A stretch of 64,000 nt of DNA from Cyclaneusma minus (Eukaryota; Ascomycota; Leotiomycetes; Marthamycetales; Marthamycetaceae). Below, one piece after another: positions 45,101 to 54,173 of this stretch. The notes beneath the pieces are model-generated. The model did no database searches and was not told the DNA's origin. It worked only from the letters and a program-made list of their open reading frames with translations. How positions within the stretch are numbered: the first letter of the stretch is position 1; each line of letters begins with the position of its first letter. Made by a program: the position numbers and the translations under genes. The DNA is taken from NCBI GenBank assembly GCA_037179335.1, contig JAKZHN010000040.1, forward strand, positions 248,001 through 312,000, read 5' to 3'.

Positions 45101-47073
45101 TGCAAAAAATCGCCAACGATGATGATGCATCTGCCGAGATTGCAAACCAGATGGCCATGTCGTCACCAGCCCGCGAGCCAGAAGTGGATGATGATGTGCA
45201 AATGGCCGAGATCGGAGAAGAGCATGATAACCAAATGGCTGAGGATGCAGTCCAAAAATCACAAGGGGTGGAGAAAGAGCAAGACGAACGGATATCCAGG
45301 GAAGAGGGTGTAGATGACGAGAAAGTAGATGAAAAGCGAGCGTCCCCAGAACCGACTTCTTTGGAGCGTCCCGACGACGAGACTTCGCAGCGTGACCAAA
45401 GTGAAGATTCAAACGCCGTGATTCTCGAGCTATCTTCACCGCAAGCTGAAGACGATGGTGCACAGCAGACTGTAGAGGATGCTATCCAGGAGACTGAGAT
45501 CAGCACTTCGGAACGGGCTGAAATCACTGCTTCACGGCAGGCTGAAGAGAATACGCACACTGAGAGGCCCTCTAGCATGGGATTGGATGGCGCCGATGAT
45601 GGCGCCGATGATGACTGGCAAATGGTGGATCATCAAAGTGAACAGCACTCGCCTCCAAAAGACCTCACCTGGTCACCTCAGAATGGGATCAAGTTCGGTA
45701 ATACGATCATCAATGTTCCTAAGGAACTTGCCGCACAAAGAGCCACTGCGAGCAACGCACAACTTCCTACCCCTGACGCTACTCAAGCCGCGAGCTTCAT
45801 GATTAGCCAGGAAATATCGCAGTCACAGGTCACGGAAGAGGAATCCACTCAAGTTGTCGAGACCATCGAGGAAAAGACTATCATTGAGGTGATGGGCATG
45901 TCAGATGTGGCCATGCAGGAGGAGACGACCCTGGAAGAATCAATCCAGGAAGACTTGATCCAGGAAGAAGTGATCCAGGAAGAAGTGATCCAGGAAGAAG
46001 TGATCCAGCAAGAGACGATCCAGCAAGAGACAAACCAGGAAGAGACCAACCAGGAAGAGATGGTCCAGGAAGATAAGGCTGAGGAAGATATCATCCAAGA
46101 AGAGACCACCACTGTCACATCAGTGGTTGAGAAAACGATGGAGCGACCAGTCACCCCTCCCGCGCGATCTACACGCTCCATGACAAAAGCCAAAGCAGCT
46201 TCTGAGGCACCTACCACTCCGGAACGCCCTCGAAGTTCCCACCAAGACTCGCCTGGGAGCTTCAAGTCCGCTGGCACACATCTCTCTCCACACCCACCCA
46301 CCGGCAGCTCCGCTCACATGCAGGACATCGATAACATCTCGTTCGCCAGCTTCCAAGATTCGCCGCAGCCTGACGTTTCTTCAGTCTCAGCGACAGCATC
46401 TCAAGCAGTATCTCGAGAGTCTCCCGCGCCGCCAACTGCGCCACCACGGACCCCCCCTACACCAGGCGTACGCAATGTCCTGAAACGCATCATTAATACA
46501 CCTCTCGCCACATTCACGCCTCTCCGAAGTCTAAAGTTCCTCCTCAACCAACCCGCAGGCGACTTCCTAGCCATCGTCGCATCCGCCCCTACAGCCCCTA
46601 CCCGAGCAAAAGGACCTCGTCACTACCAGATGAGCTTCAACGTAGTCGATGGTAGCAATGCAACCCCTAAGCCAGTGGAAGTGAATGTCTACCGACCACA
46701 TATCGAAGCTCTTCCGCACGTCTCCGAAGGCGATGGTATTCTGCTCCGCGGCTTCCAAGTCCAGTCACTAAAAGGTCGCGGTTTTGGCCTCAAGAGTGGG
46801 ACGGATGCGAGCGCCTGGGCGGTGTTCAAGAGGAAGGGACATGTGGAGGATCGCGAAGTGGGTGATGGAGATGTAGAGGTCGAGTCCGTCGAGATCAGGG
46901 GACCCCACGTGGAGTGGGGTGCCGCGGAGAAGAAGCATGTGGAGATTTTGTGGGGATGGTATGATGCGCTGACTGATAACGAGAGGGAGAAGATTCGAAG
47001 GGAGAATGAGAGGTTTGAGGGGGTGAGGAGAGAGAATGAGGGTGGGAAGGGGAAGAAGGGTGGCAGAGCTTAG
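42136..47073 (+). CDS. Giant acidic protein with POT1/Cdc13-type OB fold
   Basis: A single exon encodes 1645 residues. The C-terminus (from about residue 1440, LRSLKFLLNQPAGDFLAIVASA through EVNVYRPHIEALPHVSEGDGILLRGFQVQSL and SAWAVFK) is the telomeric single-strand-DNA-binding POT1/Cdc13 OB fold of fungal proteins. The N-terminal 110 residues (GSLTILLAEPDYRLRR, VRVQFSGSSAKAVAQ, GDEVILSLDGAEW) also look like an OB fold. About 1300 residues of Asp/Glu-rich disordered linker lie between. The linker holds SUMO-interaction-like motifs, best VFIDLLSSDDEDE (about residue 748), also VILELSSP. It also has runs of [YF][YD]DEEE and a pentapeptide array near residue 1270. A nuclear telomere or genome-maintenance role is inferred from the fold; binding specificity is not shown. 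Start MADSTSQNPP precedes the first fold directly. Confidence 0.85.
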   Translation: MADSTSQNPPILTSAMKLPIAQLNPDLPSPASTCVAAVVSLIWPYSSVKGSLTILLAEPDYRLRRANGQVRVQFSGSSAKAVAQSGIGSGDEVILSLDGAEWARDETSARTPGSSIAWELRFREKLSVQIRRGGTTDAQTLEVDHPEPQPNAESPPTPDLSTFLSEVDPVGATPAPVRPSLVQEEDGGEWQSPAFIKRARTSYGSLFDDGYDIFTEEGKAKKRRKLNRPSAAWRYASVSPSPEPEEEVVEEPRVMMDSGCQTMGLEGDEDTEILAIIPGDLGFGRSMTQMQGREIRPENDIQDSTMDFEEATNSLPPPPQLLIPPSSPRLGPIPSDALPLVSPLVDSQQSALGDYLDKGDSEAQNGLSDSSTAEHSAAMKPSEYTRVADADNENSAAPEAEMTGQPETLALEGQVQVMNGGRLTPETQDEELQIGNDFSRSMSPHGAQAQLVSYPDLASDNRADAEVSGPDYNQPRQSEDAEVHNDSKSGTSYEQAADGDSVRESGEPQDQMQVDSQKDPEDEEEELEEAVPNALNRGDLSTQHPVEEAEGEDDEDNGDHIMGDEQRPQSISGDDLQQDIQDEVEEDELVAGRSQLDNEYDEDEMEEDQENQEPRDRVDENQETQDPGDGELIDDVDEDEENEDPERNDDLIQRHEYRSGHVAGFEHTPLGVEAEEEEYYDEEEEEDFYDDEAREQILYDDEEGEDALYEDEEEEEELYDDEGDEEDEPMLYRHEPQPPAQGTKAAPVFIDLLSSDDEDEAPTKEAPAQEAPVQDSPASNAQEEDAASPEAPTASPRAIISYDGFPGTLGDDDTRDDADEALDHADDATAQVGGREEDEALDSAGEAAAEQGGYEDEDMSADDGGRANAVAEGGTEPLQSASGPPANHDEVDEDAGADADEDKIAEPASDEFVRRELPKYPDGNEAGDLLEEHGSEGKEAEAHSEEEASQQLETQVFHHNNYSDDSGPGEFEGWDAESEDRNEAGDEAMQKIANDDDASAEIANQMAMSSPAREPEVDDDVQMAEIGEEHDNQMAEDAVQKSQGVEKEQDERISREEGVDDEKVDEKRASPEPTSLERPDDETSQRDQSEDSNAVILELSSPQAEDDGAQQTVEDAIQETEISTSERAEITASRQAEENTHTERPSSMGLDGADDGADDDWQMVDHQSEQHSPPKDLTWSPQNGIKFGNTIINVPKELAAQRATASNAQLPTPDATQAASFMISQEISQSQVTEEESTQVVETIEEKTIIEVMGMSDVAMQEETTLEESIQEDLIQEEVIQEEVIQEEVIQQETIQQETNQEETNQEEMVQEDKAEEDIIQEETTTVTSVVEKTMERPVTPPARSTRSMTKAKAASEAPTTPERPRSSHQDSPGSFKSAGTHLSPHPPTGSSAHMQDIDNISFASFQDSPQPDVSSVSATASQAVSRESPAPPTAPPRTPPTPGVRNVLKRIINTPLATFTPLRSLKFLLNQPAGDFLAIVASAPTAPTRAKGPRHYQMSFNVVDGSNATPKPVEVNVYRPHIEALPHVSEGDGILLRGFQVQSLKGRGFGLKSGTDASAWAVFKRKGHVEDREVGDGDVEVESVEIRGPHVEWGAAEKKHVEILWGWYDALTDNEREKIRRENERFEGVRRENEGGKGKKGGRA
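45943..46080 (+). repeat. Coding 15 bp tandem array (IQEEV pentapeptide)
   Basis: About nine units of atccaggaagaagtg-type sequence encode IQEEV, IQQET, NQEET and NQEEM pentapeptides in the OB-fold protein. Neighbouring units are nearly identical at the centre and diverge outward. Confidence 0.85.
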
Positions 47074-48000
47074 CTTCCTCCTGACATGTTTTGCATGTTT
47101 CGCATGATTATCGTGGCGTTAGGACGCATGGATCAAAAGCCCAGTCTGGAGTCTTTGGTGGTTTGCTCAGCCTCTGGGCTTCAGGTCATGGCGCGATGGG
47201 GTCGTATCATAGAGCATTGCGACATTGGTAGATGCTACGTTAGTACATCAATACCTGAGTCATAGCTAAATAGAACAACTGAAATCGCGAGTTACAAGTA
47301 TGCGGCCAAGTGATCTTCCGCTCTTAATTTCAGGGACTTGTGGCACGTTTTAGGAATACAAGGCATCAGGAAAAGCGCCGAAGATGAATCAAGTTGGAGT
47401 AGCTGGCCTCTAGCCTAGCTAGGGGTCAACTATAGTCTCTATCTGTCTTCAGGTCTTGACTGTCTAGAGAAAGAAGCCATCATCTGCCCGGGCTTTATCG
47501 GTCTTCGCTTTTCTCGCTCCCCTAAGTCTAACTCCCCTTTCCCCTTTTGCTTCGGCAACACCTTGCCCAGCATAGGTAACAATATGGTTCTGCAACATCT
47601 TCAACATTCAAAAAAGTTGTTGTTAGTGCAAGGGTGAGAGTGACTCAAATTCCGGCCAGTTGATTCCGTCTGAAATGAAAGCTTGAAATGGGCTTGTCCC
47701 CAAGCTTACAGTGGGAAAGAGACTCGTAGATTGCAGACCAGCTAACTTTCTGGGTATGGGATTCGAGCCACACTTCATTGAAAGTTTTCTTGCGCTATTT
47801 TTTCACGCCTGCCAACAAGTTGAAATGTCTGATGTGTGTTCGTGTGTCGTACGGAGACTGGAAATCTTGTATTCTTCCATAACTCACATTCAAGCACCGG
47901 CAGAAAGACTCTAAATGCTTTGGTTTCATCGCCTTTGGCACACAAGTATTGTACAATCCCTCGAGACATCCGGAGCAGTGAATATGCCCGATCCTCTTTC
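47074..48000. other. Intergenic between convergent genes
   Basis: This 0.93 kb spacer holds the 3' ends of the OB-fold gene and bL27m. No gene is seen. Confidence 0.6.
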
Positions 48001-48972
48001 TCAGTTCTTCTTCTTCTTCGACTTTCCTCCTCTTCTCGAAAGCGCCCTCTTCTCGGCAGCCGCAGCCCTTCTCGCATTCCTCTTCCTCCAGGCGGTCCAT
48101 CTGTCACCCGGCTTGAACAACTTGACTTTCACATTTGCCTTCTCGGCCGCACGTCCAATCTCCCAGTTGGCCTCTCTGAACATGTATCCCTTCTTCATGA
48201 CCATCTTGCGTCCATTCACCTCCTTGCCCACATATTCTCTCTCGGCATTGCTCGGCTCTCTTGCCTCAACGCCTCCCTCGGTCACTGCCCTGTCCATGAC
48301 CAGATCCTGCACTGCTTCGGTCTTGACGGCGTCAATTGCTTCTTGCATCTTGACTGCATACATGCCCAAGCGTCGTTCCCGTGCCTTGTCGCGGTTCGGG
48401 GGGAGCTTCATGTCGCGCTCGAAGACGACGCCGATGTACTGGCGCTTGGGGTGGAGGTAGGGGTCTTTGTAGTATTTTACGTAGCCGTGGGCGGTTGCGT
48501 AGATGGTGTGGTCGCGGCCCATGGCGCAGTTCTCGCCGGGGAACCAATGGGTGCCCCGTTGGCGGAAGATGATGTTTCCGGGGATGACATATTGTTCTGT
48601 CTCGCATGTCAGAATTTTGTATTGAGAGATTTGCACATCTCAGCGGCGGCAATTGAAGGCCGAAGTTGGGCGCAAGCACACAAGTAGTCCCGTCCATCAA
48701 TGCCTGTCGATAGACCACAACGTACCTCCGGATTTCTTCGCTCCCAACCTCGCACCGGGCCCGTTTTTCCTCTGCGAACTCGAACCTTGGGCTTTGTGAC
48801 TGGCGTATCTCTTGAAGATGGCTCCTGGAGCTGATGCAGACGTCGATGTCGAGGATGGCGATACTCGGAGCTGGGCGAAAGCCTCGGCGAGGCAACAAGC
48901 CTGTGTAGATGGAGAGCGACCGCTTGCTTGAACAGCAGCGCGCAGAGGCGGCTGCAGTCTTTGGAGCAGCAT
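48001..48972 (-). CDS. MRP7: Mitochondrial large-subunit ribosomal protein bL27m
   Basis: Exons 48972-48726 and 48596-48001 join over a 129 nt intron to give 280 residues. The bL27 core starts with YASHKAQGSSSQRKNGPGA and, across the splice, continues GEQYVIPGNIIFRQRGTHWFPGENCAMGRDHTIYA, the canonical L27 order. The N-terminus has many Arg, Ser, Ala and Gln residues and almost no acidic ones, so it is a mitochondrial presequence. The long C-terminal extension after the L27 core (about 150 residues, ending in a Lys/Arg run) is usual for fungal mitochondrial L27, equivalent to yeast Mrp7. It is divergent from MDL1, another mitochondrial gene, with 360 bp between the start codons. Confidence 0.94.
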
Positions 48973-49332
48973 GGTGGTGGGATCCCAATGCCTTCTCCAA
49001 GCTCACGCGGTCGCTGTTGGTTGCTCCGAGAAATGTCGAAGTCGAATTGAGCGGCGCGGAATAACCACCTTGCCGGGCTTGGCGGCGATGACGGACTTCG
49101 GGCAAGAGCTTATTGGTAATGCTCTAGGAGCTCGACACTGCCAAATCTTTTTGTCGCTCGATCGCAACACAGCTAAACATCCGCAGGTACTGGCGCGACT
49201 GTAGGATTACTCGACCAGGATGACGAGCTTGCTTTGCCACGCGAATTCCGAGTTTCGACGGTGATACCAACGACAAGCTGCACAGCTACACGACAAAGAC
49301 GACAAGACGACAAGCTCGAGCTTTAAACCACC
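48973..49332. promoter_or_regulatory. Bidirectional promoter bL27m / MDL1
   Basis: This is 360 bp between the start codons of two nuclear genes for mitochondrial proteins. It is GC-rich without an obvious TATA box. The MDL1 ATG has a good context (caccATGc). Confidence 0.6.
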
Positions 49333-51870
49333 ATGCAGGCCACGGCCATTCTGCGCCGCCCGGCCTGGGGAGCTTCAGTTCTCGATCTTGCAACAAAGAA
49401 CGCGAAAACCTGCCCGCGAGCCTTCTATACCTCATCTTCACAACCCTCCCCTCGAAGCGCGACCGGCTCGATCAAATCAGGAGCACCTGCGCCTTGTCCA
49501 ACGCATGGCGCTTTCCAACCTTCTATATCTACGAAACATGGGAGACATACCTTTCCAGCGGACTCGGGGGCAGCAGTTGGGCGAAATGCTCGTTCCGCCC
49601 CTCGACTCATCGCTGGAAGGCAAATCCCCGTATCAGGGCCATTCTCGCCCCCGAGAATAGCTCCTACGCCGTGGAGTTCTGCTGCCTCCCAACTGCGAGT
49701 TTTCACAGCCACCGCTCGCACAGCGCGAGAAGAAGCCCCAAAACCGGCCAAGGAAGAACACAAGGAAGAAGAAGATTGGAGAGAGACCGCTCGGCGGAAG
49801 GAAGAGGAGGAAGATCGCCTTGACGAAGAACAGTTTACCCGCTCAGACAAGGCCTCCAAAGCCGCGCAAGTCAATCTGAGCGCGCGACTAGGAAAAGATG
49901 GGAAAGAAGCCAAGAACAAGGCCGGCTTCGGTGAGGTCTGGCGGCTGATCAAGATTGCTAAGCCTGAATCCAAATGGCTCGGCCTAGCTTTCGTTTTCCT
50001 GCTGGTCTCGTCCACGATTACTATGTCGATCCCCTTTTCGATTGGAAGAATCCTCGACTTGGCGACTAAAGATCCAAGCGAGGGGAACAAGCTATTTGGA
50101 CTCGACATTACCCAATTCTACATTGCCTTGGCCGCCATCTTGACTTTCGGGGCTGCTGCTAACTATGGACGCATAATTATCCTGCGGGTTGTGGGAGAAC
50201 GTATCGTTGCCAGGTTGAGGTCCACCTTATACCGGAAGACATACGTGCAGAATGCGGAATTCTTTGATGCCAACAGGGTGGGAGATTTGATCTCGAGATT
50301 GAGTTCGGATACCGTTATTGTGGGCAAGAGTATCACGCAGAACCTGTCTGATGGTTTGAGGGCGTTCGTGAGTGGAGCAGCTGGATTCGGTGCCATGGCC
50401 TGGGTCAGCTTGAAGCTCACGAGCATCCTCTGCATCATGTTTCCGCCCGTCGCCCTGGGAGCCTTTTTCTACGGCCGCGCTATCCGAAATCTGAGCAGAA
50501 AAATCCAGCGAAATCTGGGTTCTTTGACAAAGATTGCCGAAGAGCGACTTGGTAATGTGCGGACTAGCCAAGCTTTTGCTGGCGAGATACAAGAAGTCCA
50601 CCGTTACAACCGTCAGGTCAAGAAGATCTTTGGTCTCGGGTTACGCGAATCAGTTATCAGTGCAACATTCTTCAGCACCAGCGGGTTCTTGGGCAACATG
50701 ACTATCCTGGCTCTTCTCTACACGGGCGGTAGTCTTGTCAAGTCCGGCGCCATCAGTATTGGAGACCTGACGTCTTTCCTGATGTACACCGCCTATGCCG
50801 GCTCCAGTCTTTTCGGACTCTCGTCCTTCTACTCTGAGCTCATGAAGGGCGTCGGAGCCGCCTCCCGTCTCTTCGAGCTTCAAGACCGCGAGCCCACCAT
50901 CTCACCAACCAAAGGCATTCCTGTCAAATCCGCCCAAGGCCCCATTAAATTCTCCAACGTCTCCTTCGCCTACCCCACGCGTCCTGCCGTCTCCATCTTC
51001 AACGGGCTCGACTTTGAAATCCCCTCTGGCACTAACGTTGCCATTGTAGGCCCCTCGGGCGGTGGAAAATCCACAATCGCTTCACTCCTCCTGCGTTTCT
51101 ACAACCCCACCGAGGGAATGATTACTATCAATGGGGTAGACATCAGCAAAATGAACGCCAAGCAGCTCCGTCGCCACATTGGCATGGTGGGCCAGGAACC
51201 CGTGCTGATGTCGGGCTCAATCGCCGAGAACATTGCATACGGCAAGCCCTCAGCCACACGCGCCGAAATCCTCGCCGCGGCTCGAAAAGCCAACTGCCAA
51301 TTCATCCGGGATTTCCCAGAAGGGTTGGATACATCGGTTGGTGCTCGCGGCGCGCAGTTGTCTGGAGGGCAGAAGCAACGTATTGCAATCGCTCGCGCAT
51401 TATTGAAAAACCCAGATATTCTGATACTGGATGAGGCGACAAGTGCGTTGGATGCGGAGAGCGAGACGCTGGTCAATGCAGCTTTGGAGGGGCTGCTGCG
51501 GGGACAGAACACGACGATCAGTATTGCGCATCGCCTGAGCACGATTAAGCGGAGTGATATCCTGGTGGTCTTAGGCAATGACGGCAAGGTCGCGGAAGTC
51601 GGCAGCTACAAGGAGCTGAGTGCTAACCAGGGGAGTGCATTTAGCAAGCTGATGGAGTGGCAGATGAGTGGGGGCGAGACGGAAAATCAGCCAGTCGCGC
51701 GAAACAGGCATGCGGAGGAGACGGCTAAAATTACGGAACAGGACTTGATTGAGGAGGATCTGAGTGAGGAGGAGGTGGACGGTGAGGAGGTTGACGAGGC
51801 GACGAAGGTGAGGGGTGAGAAGGAGACGGCGGGTGAGGCGGTGGCGGAGAAGACTTCGAAGAAGGACTGA
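49333..51870 (+). CDS. MDL1: Mitochondrial ABC half-transporter, MDL1/ABCB10 type
   Basis: A single exon encodes 845 residues. The first 140 residues are Arg/Ser/Pro rich with few acids (mitochondrial presequence), followed by a charged Glu/Lys linker. A six-helix transmembrane domain (from WLGLAFVFLLVSSTITMSIP to SFLMYTAYAGSSLFGL) precedes one nucleotide-binding domain with Walker A GPSGGGKST (about 573), Q-loop VGQEP, signature LSGGQKQRIAIARALL (about 675), Walker B ILILDEAT and switch His in IAHRLS. Half-transporters of this type dimerise in the inner membrane; yeast Mdl1 exports peptides from the matrix. The C-terminus is a highly acidic Glu/Asp tail. MDL1 fits better than MDL2 or ATM1 by order and sequence of motifs; the exact orthologue needs a tree. 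Confidence 0.93.
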   Translation: MQATAILRRPAWGASVLDLATKNAKTCPRAFYTSSSQPSPRSATGSIKSGAPAPCPTHGAFQPSISTKHGRHTFPADSGAAVGRNARSAPRLIAGRQIPVSGPFSPPRIAPTPWSSAASQLRVFTATARTAREEAPKPAKEEHKEEEDWRETARRKEEEEDRLDEEQFTRSDKASKAAQVNLSARLGKDGKEAKNKAGFGEVWRLIKIAKPESKWLGLAFVFLLVSSTITMSIPFSIGRILDLATKDPSEGNKLFGLDITQFYIALAAILTFGAAANYGRIIILRVVGERIVARLRSTLYRKTYVQNAEFFDANRVGDLISRLSSDTVIVGKSITQNLSDGLRAFVSGAAGFGAMAWVSLKLTSILCIMFPPVALGAFFYGRAIRNLSRKIQRNLGSLTKIAEERLGNVRTSQAFAGEIQEVHRYNRQVKKIFGLGLRESVISATFFSTSGFLGNMTILALLYTGGSLVKSGAISIGDLTSFLMYTAYAGSSLFGLSSFYSELMKGVGAASRLFELQDREPTISPTKGIPVKSAQGPIKFSNVSFAYPTRPAVSIFNGLDFEIPSGTNVAIVGPSGGGKSTIASLLLRFYNPTEGMITINGVDISKMNAKQLRRHIGMVGQEPVLMSGSIAENIAYGKPSATRAEILAAARKANCQFIRDFPEGLDTSVGARGAQLSGGQKQRIAIARALLKNPDILILDEATSALDAESETLVNAALEGLLRGQNTTISIAHRLSTIKRSDILVVLGNDGKVAEVGSYKELSANQGSAFSKLMEWQMSGGETENQPVARNRHAEETAKITEQDLIEEDLSEEEVDGEEVDEATKVRGEKETAGEAVAEKTSKKD

Positions 51871-54173
51871 TTCATCAAGCATACATTCTGTTTCGGGCAC
51901 ATGGATGCTAAGAAAAAGCGGGCGTTTCAGCATATCTGCTGAAATCGCCAAGGGGCCCCCTTTATCCAAATGTTTTTTGGGGCTCCTAGAGCGACTAGCG
52001 GGAGCTTTGATATGTACGGTTGTACCAAGGCTCCGAATCTCTTTTTCTCACTTGTGCTACCTATCCCACGCTTTGGCTGTCTCTGGGACTTTGGCGTTCG
52101 TGACAGGTTCCGATGGGGATCCAAAGCACGTCCGGCTGGCTGGCTGGATGGGGATCATGAAGAGCACACAGGCGAGGAAGAGGTAGTTTCGGTGGCACAA
52201 TTCAACAACTCCCCCAAAGCAAGTGTATATATACTCCACTCGGACGGATTGGCGGTGTGTGCATATAGACTCACACCGCAAAGCTCTGTATTGTTTGCTT
52301 TTTAGAGTAGAATAGAAAATGCTGAAAGCTGAAAGCTGACTATGGCTAGATTGAACTGGGTTGGGGGGCGGTTCGGGAACGGGTTTAGTCTCTAGAGCAC
52401 GTGTGAGCCACGGCATTTGATGTATCTGGATTTCCAAGATGTCTCTCAAGTCTGGGAAGTTAGGACCGCGTCTTCGATTTGGCTCCGGTTGCCTTCAACT
52501 CCTTGTCAGTTCTACTATCAGTCTATCACTCGTCGGTCAAACACGTTGCTGTTCTTCCGCCCAATGTTTTCTTGCTTTTCTGCGAAGTTGTGTTTCCCGC
52601 TTTTTCGTCCCAATTCACTTAGTCAATACAGAAACAGCATCGAGCATCCAGCCTTGACTCGATTATCAGTCAAACACTTGCATATGGGGACGGGAAGGTT
52701 GAAGGATGATTCCTTTTTTGGACATAGTCTCCGGGGCGAGAACGAAGAGTGGGGTATAGAGAAAAGGCTACAAATTCGGGAATAGGTATTAGGTATGTGC
52801 AGTATTGGTTAATCATGATCCTGGGCTTTCTTATACGAGTTTTGCCCGCAGCCCGCGCTAGGCGCCAGGACTTTTCCTTTTCGGCGCCATGAGCGGGTAT
52901 TTCAGCAGCTGCAAACGTTACCGCTGGAGCCGTCTCGACTTTCAATTACGAAGGCGACACCGAGGACGACTTCATCGGAGAGACCCGATCCGGGAAGGCG
53001 TGGCGTTCCTGTGCCGCTGTGGCGGAATTTAGGAACTGCACGGCATCTGCAATTGTGGATTTATCGTGATGCTAGGCTTTCTTGTACGAGATTTGCCCGC
53101 ATGCTTTTCTTTCTTGAGAGTTGAGCCGGGAGTTCTGAGTCTGATACATCGGACCACGAGGCTGTGGAAGGATGAGGGAACAGGTAGCTGCAGTATCGGT
53201 TTGTCATGTGAGGCTCTTTTGTAGAAAGCCTTGCTCGCTTCAGTGGCGTGTTTGACGTCGGATTTGCCGGTTTGGAAGCATGAAGGGCTGATTCATTGAA
53301 GGCGGCTTGGGGTACAGCTCCTAGCTTGGACCGGTGGACTGGCGGTTCGAAGTGACAGTCTACAGGTGCTGTCGAAACTTTTGAATTGGCACTAGACTGA
53401 CATGGATGATAGATTCGAATGAGTCTGGATTACTCTAGCAGATTGGCGGCTCCGAATCGGCGATAATATTAATCTGATATATCTGCGGTTGGAATATAGC
53501 CGTATGCGGTGTAAGGTATGATTCTGAGTACACAGTTCCCCCACAACGTCGGTTAGTTAGTAAGCGATGCCATGCAGCAACATCTCCAGCATTACTAGGT
53601 ACTGTTCCTCCTGGCGGGATTGGATGTAACATTCCATAATGTTGTGACACTCCTTAGTTTACCTTGCCACGTGCTTACCGGCCACGACAGCCAAGCTTAG
53701 CTTAAGCCTTGGGCGGGACCGGCGGTCTAGCCTACGCCCTGCATTTGACTAGACCCTGGAGCTCTACGATGTCTAGTAACTCGAAGAATAATCTGCATAC
53801 CTTATCGTATCGGGATGTCTCAGCGCCCTACACGGTCCGTTGATGTCTTCGGAACTCTTACCCAATCACCGGCGGCCATGAGCACACATACTCGTACCGG
53901 CCAAGCTGTCACGGCAGAATTCAGCGGAGCGATCCTGCACACTGACACAAAACGGGAAATCCGAACATCTTCTGAGAGTAGGGTACTTAGATTTTGTTGC
54001 GAGGTTGTGATAGCTAGGCTCCCACACCTTGAAAGCAGGGTGAACGGTATAGGAACCTCTGTGACGTACCTAGCTATGGTTATAAGTGTAGACTCTCCCC
54101 GCATTCCTCCTTCAATGAACTGTGCTACCTATCAGTTTGGCCAGTAGTTCTCTTTGGCGATACTCACCTCAAG
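51871..54173. other. 2.3 kb gene-poor stretch with dispersed repeats
   Basis: This lies between MDL1 and the P450 gene. Three diverged copies of a 55 bp sequence are present (next entry). Short open frames around 52860-53030 look slightly protein-like but are isolated. A TTATAAG near 54078 could be the P450 TATA element. No intact gene is seen. Confidence 0.5.
52797..53238 (+). repeat. Three dispersed copies of a ~55 bp repeat
   Basis: Copies at about 52797-52850, 53045-53101 and 53185-53238 share the order gcagtat(t)ggtt, then tcatg/tcgtg, then ggctttctt.tacgag, then ttgcccgca. Copies 1 and 2 share about 20 contiguous near-identical bases (ggctttctt.tacgag.tttgcccgca); copy 3 is more diverged. 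Confidence 0.65.
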
